Shown here: one piece after another, positions 55,035 through 63,605 of the stretch
How positions within the stretch are numbered: position 1 is the stretch's first letter
Layout: every line of letters starts with the position of its first letter
From: Sialis fuliginosa
Taxonomy: Eukaryota > Arthropoda > Insecta > Megaloptera > Sialidae
DNA: 64,000 nucleotides
NCBI GenBank assembly: GCA_961205875.1
Contig: OY540812.1
Location: 310,001 to 374,000 of the forward strand
Direction: 5' to 3'
Translations under genes and position numbers: made by a program
The notes under the pieces: model-generated
The model's database searches: none
Seen by the model: the letters and a program-made list of their open reading frames with translations, nothing else
Told to the model about the DNA's origin: nothing

Positions 55035-55290
55035 TACAGACTCATTTTTTTAAATATAGCTTACACTATTATCTTTAAGTGTATCAAATGCCCTAAGATC
55101 GTTGAGACCCCCTTCCCCTATTAAAAATAAATTAAAACTGATAAATTAACAAATAAGTTAAATAATTAATATCTCAGCTTGACGCAATCCTACAGACTCA
55201 TTTTTTTTTAAATATAGCTTACACTATTATCTTTAATAATATCACGTACCCAAAGACCGTCGCGACCCCCTTTCTCTATTAAAATATCAA
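55035..55290 (+). mobile_element. Dispersed satellite-related repeat, one and a half units
   Basis: ATATAGCTTACACTATTATC and TTTAAGTGTATCAAATGCCC, then AAATTAACAAATAAGTTAAA, AATATCTCAGCTTGACGCAA and a second AATATAGCTTACACTATTAT. Two partial units about 160 bp apart show that tandem duplication has also started here. Confidence 0.75.
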
Positions 55291-55710
55291 AAATGGTGAC
55301 ACTTACCCGCGTGATATAATTGCCCCCTCAAATTACTGAATTGGCACGAGAAATCAAAGCGATATATTACTTAGAAAGATAGAGCAAATAATGTTCGCTA
55401 TGTTAGTCGAAACGTCTTAACAGTGGCCGTCTAGGGTTAAAAAATAAAATATAATTTAAAGAAAATTATAATTTATTTTTGATACATTGCAAATTATAGT
55501 TTTTTAAAATATGTATTTTAATAAATTTTTAACAGTGGATACTGACAGTAGCCGTCTAGGGTTAAATAATAAAATATAATTTAAAAAAATATATAATACA
55601 TTTTTGATATATTTCAAATTATAGATTTTAAAAATATGATTTACTTATAAAATATGGATTTTAAGTTTTTAACAGTGTATATTAACAGCAGCCGTCTAGG
55701 GTTAAGCAAT
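55291..55710. repeat. Tandem repeat with GCCGTCTAGGGTTAA
   Basis: GGCCGTCTAGGGTTAAAAAA (55,424), TAGCCGTCTAGGGTTAAATA (55,548) and CAGCCGTCTAGGGTTAAGCA (55,690) mark units of about 125-142 bp that share TAAAATATAATTTAAA and TTGATA..TT.CAAATTATAG. Upstream, GTTAGTCGAAACGTCTTAAC (55,403) keeps the 3' half of an HH-A-like core only. Confidence 0.75.
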
Positions 55711-55966
55711 TATATTTTCGGTATGAGTTTTATTATGAAGTTTTTAATTAATCTGGTTGTGTATGGTCACTGAAGTTACTGTGACGGACTAATTATCGTT
55801 TTAAAATATAAATTGCGGAAAAATGTAATTTTATATAATTACAAAAATATATATGGCAAATTAATACAGGCGCGTATCTAGATTTTAAATTTGAGGTGGA
55901 CGAGCATGTTCGAATTTGAGATATTCATAGTACGAGTTTCGATAGCGTCGTCATTTTTAACCAATT
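55711..55966. other. Unclassified stretch
   Basis: AATACAGGCGCGTATCTAGA at 55,863 is a possible transposon edge (a CGTATCTAG phrase like the G-rich families). Nothing else is seen. Confidence 0.35.
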
Positions 55967-56454
55967 ATTGGCACCAGTCTTGGCAAGGACCCCAGTAATG
56001 GCAAATTTTTAATTAAATGTACTGAATTAGAAATATGTGTTGATATTTGATTACTGAATATTAATCTATATACATTTAACTGTCTTACAGCGTGATTTGA
56101 TCACATGAGGCCAATAGGTGTCAAAATGGTGGACATTTCAACTAATTATTATATTATCACAGTAACTGCTTTACATTGTTTCAAATTTGACGATTCTTTC
56201 TTGTATATCTTTTGTGTCGTAGTACTTATCATTAGCAAGTGTACATTACTGGTTTTACTTTATCCATTACTGGAGAAACAACATAAACAAAATAAAAGGT
56301 TATAATTTAAAAAACAAACTATATTTGCAGACTTTGGTAATTAAATTGATTAAATAAAGAGTAACTTGTTTTATTAGTAACATGAGTTCATGAGAATTAC
56401 AAAAAACAAGCCCATTAATCCTTAAAGCGGCCATAACTGGTGCCATTACCTTAT
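55967..56454 (+). mobile_element. F1 element, full length
   Basis: The left AATTATTGGCACCAGTCTTG and the right CATAACTGGTGCCATTACCT plus TATT. The body is complete, including CAGCGTGATTTGATCACATG, TTCTTGTATATCTTTTGTGT and TTAAATAAAGAGTAACTTGT-like sequence. A 103-codon minus frame (56,300-56,611) starts outside and enters it, so that frame is not a gene. Confidence 0.85.
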
Positions 56455-56813
56455 TGTTGATTCTAAATATGCATTTCTTAACTACATACATAATCTTCTT
56501 TCTTCCCAAGTAGAGGTACATATACATACATATATAACAGAGTGTATTCATGGTATACGTGTAATATGTTAGTGTTCCTACGTAGGTATAGCTGTCAGGT
56601 ATAGCAGACATTATAAAGGAGTGAAATGAATGAATAAAAATCCCTCAACCAACTGAACACACCTCATCAAAACCAAACTTATGTCACATCACGTAGCTGT
56701 ACACGCTCGCCCATAGATATACTCTACTGTGTAGAGTGGACATCACCTCTAAAACATCACTTCTACATATCTACTTATTTATTTGATTCAAGAGCAAATA
56801 AAAAAATATTTAA
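56455..56813. other. Stretch upstream of the LINE tail
   Basis: CACATCACGTAGCTGTACAC and TAGATATACTCTACTGTGTA at 56,685-56,725 are low-copy. They may be older LINE sequence but cannot be read as protein in one frame. Confidence 0.3.
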
Positions 56814-56942
56814 TTTACAATTGTATCAAAATATACATATTATAATAAAATACCAGAGGTAATAAAAATGCTACCATTTAAAATATTCAAAAAGAAACTA
56901 AAAGAATATCCACACTATAATATAGCTGAATTTTTTCAGTAA
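56814..56942 (+). pseudogene. C-terminal end of a non-LTR retrotransposon reverse transcriptase
   Basis: One frame reads ...SKYTYYNKIPEVIKMLPF (about 56,826-56,879), then KIFKKKLKEYPHYNIAEFFQ and a TAA stop (56,940-56,942). The sequence YNKIPxxIK..(S/P)F..FKKKLK followed by a Y-x-I-x-E-F tail is the usual C-terminus of jockey/CR1-type ORF2 proteins, downstream of the thumb region. Upstream the frame is closed by a TAA at 56,811-56,813 and no polymerase motif is visible, so this is a truncated, dead copy. The 3' UTR follows. Confidence 0.65.
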
Positions 56943-57048
56943 CAGTATTGTACCTACTTTATTTATAAATTTACTTTTTTTGTTTTTTTTTTCTGACATA
57001 TTTAATGTACTTTGTACAATTTCTTAAATAAATAATATTATTATTATA
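56943..57048 (+). mobile_element. LINE 3' UTR and tail
   Basis: GTACCTACTTTATTTATAAA, TGACATATTTAATGTACTTT and GTACAATTTCTTAAATAAAT end in AATATTATTATTATA. A short simple-repeat tail of this type is common for insect non-LTR elements. Confidence 0.55.
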
Positions 57049-57055
57049 CTCGTAA

Positions 57056-57278
57056 GGCAGCGTTTCTCAATCATTAGCAAGTATCTATCACTGCTTTTAC
57101 ATTATAAAATTATAAAAAAAGGTTATAATTTAAAAAACAAACTATATTTGCGGACTTTGGTAATTAAATTGATTAAATAAAGAGTTACTTGTTTTATTAG
57201 TAACATGAGTTCATGAGAATTACAAAAAAAACAGTATACCGTCCGTTTAAAGCGTCCAAGACTGATGCCAGTATCTTA
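57056..57278 (+). mobile_element. F1 element, right half
   Basis: CATTAGCAAGTATCTATCAC, CTATATTTGCGGACTTTGGT, GTAACATGAGTTCATGAGAA and GTCCAAGACTGATGCCAGTA plus TCTTATA. GCAGCGTTTCTCAATC just before it resembles an hAT end. Confidence 0.7.
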
Positions 57279-57484
57279 TATATGATAAGTACTACGACAC
57301 AAAAGTAATAAAATAAAGAATCGTACATTTCATGATAATATAATAATTAATAAATAATATAATGTCCACCATTTTGACACCCATTGCTCGATTGTCATCA
57401 AATTAAGCTGTTTATGATTCAAATATCAACAAATATTTCTAATTTAATGGGGGTATTGTCCAAGACTGGTGCCAGTATTTTATT
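57279..57484 (-). mobile_element. F1 element, partial, opposite orientation
   Basis: TGATAAGTACTACGACACAA, GTCCACCATTTTGACACCCA, TTGTCATCAAATTAAGCTGT, then GTCCAAGACTGGTGCCAGTA. It abuts the previous F1 copy head to tail in inverted orientation. Confidence 0.75.
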
Positions 57485-57529
57485 TTTAATGAAACATATT
57501 GAAATTTTCTTTTAAAACAAATATATTCC

Positions 57530-57690
57530 GTTCTAGATTTTTTCACGTGATATCTATTGAAAGCATACACACGGGCGTCGCTTTCGCCGGGGCGGCGGAG
57601 GAGACGGGGCCAGCACGTAAGCGGCCATTGTTGTTGTCACACTTCCGGTGCCGGTCCGCGTCAACAACTATACAATCTTAGTATCCATTG
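57530..57690. promoter_or_regulatory. GC-rich island with ETS-like and E-box motifs (possible promoter or exon)
   Basis: This is the most CpG-rich stretch outside the satellite: GGGCGTCGCTTTCGCCGGGG, CGGCGGAGGAGACGGGGCCA, TTCCGGTGCCGGTCCGCGTC. TCACGTGAT (57,542-57,550) is an E-box. ACTTCCGG (57,641-57,648) is the reverse of the ETS motif CCGGAAGT. GGCCATTGTTGTTGT (57,623-57,637) reversed gives ACAACAATGGCC, a good start context. A minus frame from that ATG is only 24 codons. A plus frame ends at GCAC|GTAAGC, a donor-like site. A promoter, a short exon or a GC-rich transposon piece are all possible. Confidence 0.25.
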
Positions 57691-57874
57691 TAACTCACAC
57701 ACGAAGTCAAAAGTCAAAAGTATTATACATTTATTCTACCTACCATATGTAAAATATATCTAGCTATAGCATTTATTACATTTAAAATTTATTAGTATTG
57801 ATTTAATTAATTATTGTTCTTTTCTTTAACACTCGTTAGTAAAAAAAGTTAAAACTTTAAAATGTATAGTATTG
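57691..57874. other. AT-rich stretch, nothing recognised
   Basis: No repeat family or coding signal is seen. Confidence 0.4.
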
Positions 57875-58700
57875 GATATCACCCCAGTAATGGTAAATTT
57901 TTAATTAAATGTACTGAATTAGAATTATTTATATAGGTACCATTTCTGAATATTAATGTATACAGGGTGAGTCGGGAGGAATCTGTAATACTCCAGGAAT
58001 GTATTGTATACGTGAAAATAATAACAAAAACCCCAAATTTTACTATCCGATATTCATTTGTTTTTAAGTTATAGCGTAATTAAAAATTAAAGAAATTTCA
58101 GTAATTATTGAAGTACTAATAATGGATAAAGTAGTTAGTATGCTATGTTCCAGGCTCGAAAACATTTGATCATTTTTGTATTGTCAAACTGATTTAAGTA
58201 CGTAACCTAACCTAACCTGATTTAAGTACGGTTATTTCTTGAGTTTGTACGATTAAAGAGTTACAAAATGCCACACATTTATTCAAATGTAGAATATGCA
58301 AATATGGTGTTTGTTAATTTATTAATTTTTAGTAATTATGTCTGAAATTTCTTTAATTTTTAATTACGCTATAACTTAAAAACAAATGAAAATCGGATAA
58401 TAAAATTTGGGGTTTTTGTTATTATTTTCACGTGTACAATACATTCCTGGAGTATTACAGATTCCTCCCGACTCACCCTGTATACATTTAACTGTCTTAC
58501 AGCGTGATTTGATAACATGAGGCCAATAGGTGTCAAAATGGTTGACATTTAAACTAATTTATTTAGTAATTATTATATTATCATAGCAACTGCTTTACAT
58601 TGTTTCAAATTTACTTTTATATCTTTTGTGTTTTAGTACTTATCATTAGCAAGTGTCCATCACTGGGTGCTCATTATTGGTTGTTCTTTATCCATAAATA
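57875..58700 (+). mobile_element. F1 element split by a palindromic CAGGGTG element
   Basis: F1 left part: GTATTGGATATCACCCCAGT, AATTAAATGTACTGAATTAG, CATTTCTGAATATTAATG. It resumes after the insert with CATTTAACTGTCTTACAGCG, GGTGTCAAAATGGTTGACAT and TCATTAGCAAGTGTCCATCA. Uninterrupted F1 copies read AATCTATATACATTTAACTG at this point, which gives the empty site. Confidence 0.85.
57961..58483. mobile_element. Palindromic TA..CAGGGTGAGTCGGG element inside F1
   Basis: Arms of about 155 bp: TACAGGGTGAGTCGGGAGGA on the left and TCCTCCCGACTCACCCTGTA on the right, with GGAGTATTACAG and AAATTTCTTTAATTTTTAATT also inverted. The spacer (about 210 bp) has TCAAACTGATTTAAGTACG. TATA flanks both sides and occurs once in intact F1 copies, so TA or TATA was duplicated. 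It is a Tc1/mariner-type MITE by its ends. Confidence 0.85.
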
Positions 58701-59064
58701 AAATGATTATTAAAATAGCACATCTATAGATATTGCTTTGACATGAATATCTATAACCAAAGGTACATCTTTCACACCTTACATTTGGTTGACATTCCAA
58801 AGTTTACAGTCACATGGAATGACCGCAGGCTTACTGTTTTATCAACGGTGTGGTCGTAAACTATCTTCACAATGGCCGTAAATATCTTTAACAATTGTAC
58901 CTACTACATACCTATATAAAATATGCCATTTAGATTTTTAGCAACGTTCATAGTTCAAAAAAATACAATCGTGGTAAAATATTTTCTATGTATATATGTT
59001 GAATTTGTAAAAACTTTATGATTTTATGTTTGGGGGGGGGGGGGGGGGGGGGTAAGGGCCTTGT
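58701..59064. other. Low-copy stretch and G tract
   Basis: 58,780-58,900 is less AT-rich (GGAATGACCGCAGGCTTACT, CAACGGTGTGGTCGTAAACT) with a 43-codon minus frame that I do not recognise. A G20 tract lies at 59,033-59,052. Confidence 0.35.
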
Positions 59065-59275
59065 TTGGACATATTAAATGTCATTTTGACGTTTGCTTAG
59101 ATTTAGATTGAAATTGTCAAAAAATTAAAAATATACGAAATTTTTAGTAAAATTGTATAAAAATTAAATGGACAAATTCCAGGCAATTTATCTAAACGGT
59201 ATATATAGTATATAATTAACTACCTTTGGTGAATTTAGCACGAGGAAGCACTGTGCATTTACTTGGAAGATGTTT
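59065..59275 (-). mobile_element. FC repeat, end part
   Basis: AAATGTCATTTTGACGTTTG, AAATTAAAAATATACGAAAT, TCCAGGCAATTTATCTAAAC and AATTTAGCACGAGGAAGCAC plus TGTGCATTTACTTGG match the left part of the 52 kb copy, reversed. Confidence 0.65.
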
Positions 59276-60174
59276 TTTTTTTGCTTTGTTTTATTTTTAT
59301 CTAAAAAACTTTTTGTTCAAAAATTAAATACAAATGTATTGAAAAACAGTGTTAGAAAATGTTCACGGTTAAATCGACGGGGCCTTAATTTGATATTGTT
59401 TGATTGTTATTGGCGACAAATCGCGAAAAACGTGTCTGTGCATTGAGTAGGTATATATAAAATGTAATTGTGTATAAAACGCTATGAGTACGTGTATTAT
59501 AATTTATAGAAATCTAATGTGTACAAATATTGTACAAACAATAGTTTATACACACACGATTGTATTTAATATAGCAAACAATAACTATAAAAGCTTCTAT
59601 GATATTTATTTACAATACAATAAATTCGTTTCTGAGAATTGAAAAATATTATAGAGTCGTATTTTAATATTTTTAGCTACGAGGCACACTTTTTTTTATT
59701 AAATAAAAAACAGTTTTGGTAGAGTGAAAGCCTTTTTTTGCTCTTCAAGACAGAAAAGATTGTTTTATAATATTTTGACAGTTAATTATTATTCATAATT
59801 AATTAATAAGTTATTTAATACAATATAGTATTAAAAATGCGTCCATTGAGATTTATAATAAACTTTTTAAGAAAAAAATAAAATCGACTTCGAAAAATAA
59901 CCTTAAAAATTTGGAAAAGTATACTTATAATAATTTAATTTAATTTTTTTTTTGTTTTAAAAAATCTTTTATAGGTTTTTTTTATTTTTCCATTTTGAGT
60001 GGCGTATCTTCGAAATCCAATGTCAGATTTTGATAAAATTTTTATGGAACCACCTCGAGAGTATACTCTTTCAAATAAACAAAAAATAATCAAAATCGGT
60101 CCATATTTGTCAGAGTTATGTCGGTACAAAATATTTTTAAAAATATATATATTTTTTTAAGTCGGTTAAAAATT
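59276..60174. other. AT-rich stretch with a repeat tail
   Basis: 60,035-60,125 (TTTTATGGAACCACCTCGAG, AAAATCGGTCCATATTTGTC, AGAGTTATGTCGGTACAAAA) is a dispersed insect repeat phrase. Its minus frame of 64 codons is repeat sequence. The rest is unclassified. Confidence 0.35.
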
Positions 60175-60253
60175 GCCATTCCTATATTGTAGAAATTTTA
60201 AAGGGAAACTTGACATACCTCTTGGGGTACGCGTACCCCACTTTGAAGACCAC
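60175..60253. mobile_element. hAT-like end with GGGGTACGCGTACCCC
   Basis: TTGGGGTACGCGTACCCCAC, then TTTGAAGACCACTG. Reversed this reads CAGTGGTCTTCAAAGTGGGG, a typical hAT terminus. The palindrome GGGGTACGCGTACCCC lies just inside. The partner end is not found. Confidence 0.5.
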
Positions 60254-60500
60254 TGGCCTAAACTACTAAAACATAATATAGATAATTAGTACGTCCCAAA
60301 AATAATAATTAATATTCAAAAATCATATCTATATAAAATTACTCATTGCTAAAAAATCTGATAGCATATATATGTAATATTCGTATATGTATATAGTAAA
60401 TAAAAATTTGGCCGCCCTTAAAATTTACAGCCCTATTTGTCAAAAATATAATATATAAATGAATACATTCCAAAAATAATAAATATTTAAAAAATCAAAA
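60254..60500. other. AT-rich stretch, nothing recognised
   Basis: No signals are seen. Confidence 0.4.
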
Positions 60501-60830
60501 TTGTTAAAAAATATGATTGCAAATCTATATAGTATTTGTTCTTTATGTTTGCATCGCGAGAGAGATAGAGGGTTGGTTGGTTGGTTGGCAAAGGGGTTAG
60601 TTCTGGTTACGGGGATGACTTTGTCACCTCGCCCCAGGGGGGTGCGATGCGGCAATGGCTTTATGGCAGATAAGGGTAGCCGAAATTGTAAAGGGGTAGC
60701 TGATGACGACACCTATCAGAATTACTCCCGGGGATTGGGTGTGATACACGCGCGTTTGTTCTCCCGGATTTTGTACCCGGAAATAACGACCCGGATGATT
60801 TTCATCAAATCTCTGTGATGGTGTTCGCAA
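60501..60830. other. GC-richer island with 105- and 68-codon frames, unknown
   Basis: Between GCATCGCGAGAGAGATAGAG and GATGATTTTCATCAAATCTC the composition changes sharply (CTCGCCCCAGGGGGGTGCGA, ACTCCCGGGGATTGGGTGTG). A plus frame (60,501-60,818) and a minus frame (60,624-60,830) overlap. I recognise no family in either; the residues are rich in G and R on plus and in P on minus. It may be a piece of a transposon UTR or a low-copy exon. There is no second copy in the window. Confidence 0.3.
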
Positions 60831-60989
60831 GTTAAAATTTCATGTCAATGTTGTACGCACTACATTAAAGATCGTTATAATACATATACCGTATCGAAAC
60901 TTCATACCAAATACCTACATATTTACAGGATGTTCTGTTTTAATACATACATACTTCAACGTCATTTTAGATACAGAATAAGTTTTTTT

Positions 60990-61432
60990 TTTATTGGGTT
61001 CAGTAGCCATTCTCACTAACATTCTCTACTTGATAATACGTATCCAGTATCAAGAGCTATTTCATGTTGACGAAAGATGTACTAATTTAAATAATAACAA
61101 TGAAATAATTTGTAAATTTTTTATAAACTTTAAAGTACTAATTAAAAGCTACATTTTGGAATTATTACAGATTTTTTTTCATCAATAGTTTTGAAACTAG
61201 ATGGGGGCACGCTATGGTAATGACTATGAAAACAAATATTATATATCGTGACTGAAGGGTTAAAATGAAAAGATCCTAAAATATTTTTTGAGAAATTTAA
61301 TTTTATATGTATATAAATGAAAGAACCCTTAAAAAAACCATTTTGGTATCTACGAAAATTGTCTAAATTCTATTCTCGAGAATGGGAGAGCTGTGACATA
61401 CAGACAGACGGACAGATAGACCGACCGAAACT
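60990..61432 (-). mobile_element. ACGGAACCC-type repeat, reverse copy of 5.96-6.42 kb
   Basis: GGGTTCAGTAGCCATTCTCA, CTAACATTCTC and AAAAGCTACATTTTGGAATT match the 6.2-6.4 kb region reversed. CGAGAATGGGAGAGCTGTGA, then CATACAGACAGACGGACAGA, correspond to its start. The middle is diverged. Confidence 0.5.
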
Positions 61433-61599
61433 AGGTGTCAAAATAGTAGACATTTAAACTAATTATTAGTATAATTATAAGTATAAAATAGCAACTGATT
61501 TACATTGTTTCAAATTTGACGATTCTTTTGTGTCTTTGTACTTATCATTAGCAAGTGTCCATCACTGCGTGCTCATTACTGGTTTTACTTTATCCATAC
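61433..61599 (+). mobile_element. F1 internal fragment set between duplicated CAGACGGACAG runs
   Basis: AGGTGTCAAAATAGTAGACA to TTACTGGTTTTACTTTATCC is pure F1 interior with no ends. On its left is ACAGACAGACGGACAGATAG plus ACCGACCGAAAC. On its right the same phrase begins again (ACAGACAGACGGACAGACCG, then ACCGACCGAAAC). Confidence 0.7.
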
Positions 61600-62382
61600 A
61601 GACAGACGGACAGACCGACCGACCGAAACCATAAGAGTTCCTATTTTTCTACGGAACCCAAAAAAATATGTAAATCTTCTAAATTCTATGTGCAATTTTA
61701 GCTTAAGTTGTTTAAACTTGCGAGAAGTAATATTACGGACATGCCATCCTTCAAAACGTTTTATATATGTATTTTTGCATTGTTTTATTCAGGAAATAAT
61801 ATTTTCCACACACACTGTGGCCACCATTTAGTGTGATACCAGTAATTATATAATATATTTTTTACGAACCATTGTTTTAAGGAATAAATTTCTCAGTGAT
61901 GGAGACTTTGGTTGGTATAAAAGAACACAATATTTAATAGACTTGAATCCGTCCAGTTGATAATTTATGTTGTTTTTTCCGGATGATATATGCTTACGGA
62001 TGTTTCTTATTATATATCATTACCTACTGAGAAATTAACATGGTAAGTAATACGCGCTCAATTACTTAACCGTATATATTGTTTTAGTCACAGAGCGTTT
62101 CATTCAAAAGTTGTAATTAACTTTGAAATAACATCACGAAAATCTGGGAATTCTTAATTATTGTTATTAATTATTATAGCTTAATATTGAATGTATATTG
62201 TATACATACATATTACAAGTAACATTACTTAAGTGCCATTCGCCGATATTCTTGAAACTTTGCACTCAAGTAGTACATTTAAAAAACCCATTAAACACGT
62301 GTTTTAAGGTTAGAAAATGCATTTTGCAGAATGCTAACCTAACGCTACTCATGAGTGTCATTCTCTTACAGCTTTTACGATA
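61600..62382. other. Unclassified stretch
   Basis: CTACGGAACCCAAAAA at 61,657 ends the interrupted repeat. The remainder, including a 61-codon frame at 62,198-62,383, shows no recognisable gene. Confidence 0.35.
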
Positions 62383-62902
62383 AGTTATTGGCACCAGTCT
62401 TGGATATGACCCCAGTAATGGCTATTTTTTAATTAAATGTACTGAATTAGAAATATTTTGTTGATATTTTTGAATATTAATCTATATATGTACATTTAAC
62501 TGTCTTACAGCGTGATTTGATCACATGAGGCCAATAGGTGTCAAAATGGTGGATATTTAAACTAATTTATTTATTAATTATTATATTATCATAGCAACTG
62601 CTTTACATTGTTTCAAATTTGACGATTCTTTTGTGTCGTAGTACTTATCATTAGCAAGTGTCCATCACTGCGTATGCATTACTGGTTTTACTTTATCCAT
62701 TACTGGAGAAAAAACATAAAATTAAAAAATTAAAAAAAAAAACTATTTTTGCGGACTTTGGTAATTAAATTGATTAAATAAAGAGTTACTTGTTTTATTA
62801 GTAACATGAGTTTATAAGAATCACAAAAAAATAACCCCGTCAATTGCAAAAATAGTAAACTTTGCTCTTATAGCGGCCATAACTGGTGTCAGTACCATAT
62901 TA
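62383..62902 (+). mobile_element. F1 element, full length, best reference copy
   Basis: The left TAAGTTATTGGCACCAGTCT and the right GGCCATAACTGGTGTCAGTA plus CCATATTA. The complete body, about 520 bp, shows all landmarks in order: CCCCAGTAATGG, AATTAAATGTACTGAATTAG, CAGCGTGATTTGATCACATG, GGTGTCAAAATGGTGGATAT, CATCACTGCGTATGCATTAC, TTTTTGCGGACTTTGGTAAT, AAATAAAGAGTTACTTGTTT and TTTGCTCTTATAGCGGCC. No protein is encoded. Confidence 0.85.
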
Positions 62903-63605
62903 CTCTATCGTAATTTCATTATTTGTTTGTCTTTGAGATCACTAATAACGATTTTTATTATTATTTTATATTCTTGTATTTCAATAAACCTTAAAATTAC
63001 GTCAAAAATATTTAATATATCTTATAAGAAGAGCGGGGGGGGGGGGTAAATGGTCCTTAAAGGATGCTCCCATACTGCATTCTGTCTTATTTATTAAAAT
63101 TTGATAATGATTTTTACTGTTCGTGTAAGAAAATTTATAGGGTATACAAATGAAAGATTTTCATAGAAATATTAATGTCTGTAGATGGAGACACAATGCA
63201 CACAGATCAAGAGAACCCAATGATGCGAGATTCTCACAAATTCATATACATATATTATATTTACATAGTTTTTTTCGATGACAGCGCCGTTTTTAATTTG
63301 TAAATTCTGTGCACTTCCTGTTTTATGAATCTAATATCTCATATGTTGATATCCAATATGTCACTCACTTTGATTTAATTTAATACGGTTATCACTAATT
63401 AACTTGTTTTCCGGTTTTCAATCTTCGATTAACGTGTTCTTTATAGAGGTTGATATGATCTTAAAATTAACATATTTGTCATACCTTATGTGTGAAAAAA
63501 TTATATCATTTGGAAAAATATTAAACAAATAAGTTAAAGGCTAAACATGCAGTTATTCCATGCCGCCCCCCCCCCCCCACTAAATTTAGATACAATTTAT
63601 AATTA
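62903..63605. other. AT-rich stretch with G and C tracts
   Basis: G tracts lie at about 63,036-63,046 and C tracts at about 63,567-63,579. No gene is recognised. 63,180-63,260 (TGGAGACACAATGCACACAG, ATCAAGAGAACCCAATGATG) is low-copy. Confidence 0.4.

Noticed and set aside
55398-55425. A fourth complete hammerhead core
   Set aside because: Only the GTCGAAACGTC half is present; no CTGANGA box can be found in the right place upstream.
56300-56611. 103-codon minus frame
   Set aside because: It runs from low-copy sequence into the end of an F1 element, and the protein is low in complexity.
58204-58219. CCTAACCTAACC, similar to the insect telomere repeat TTAGG
   Set aside because: It is only about three units, inside the spacer of a MITE; there is no telomeric array.
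58774-58905. 43-codon minus frame in a less AT-rich patch
   Set aside because: Too short, bounded by stops on both sides, no recognisable family and no splice context that stands out.
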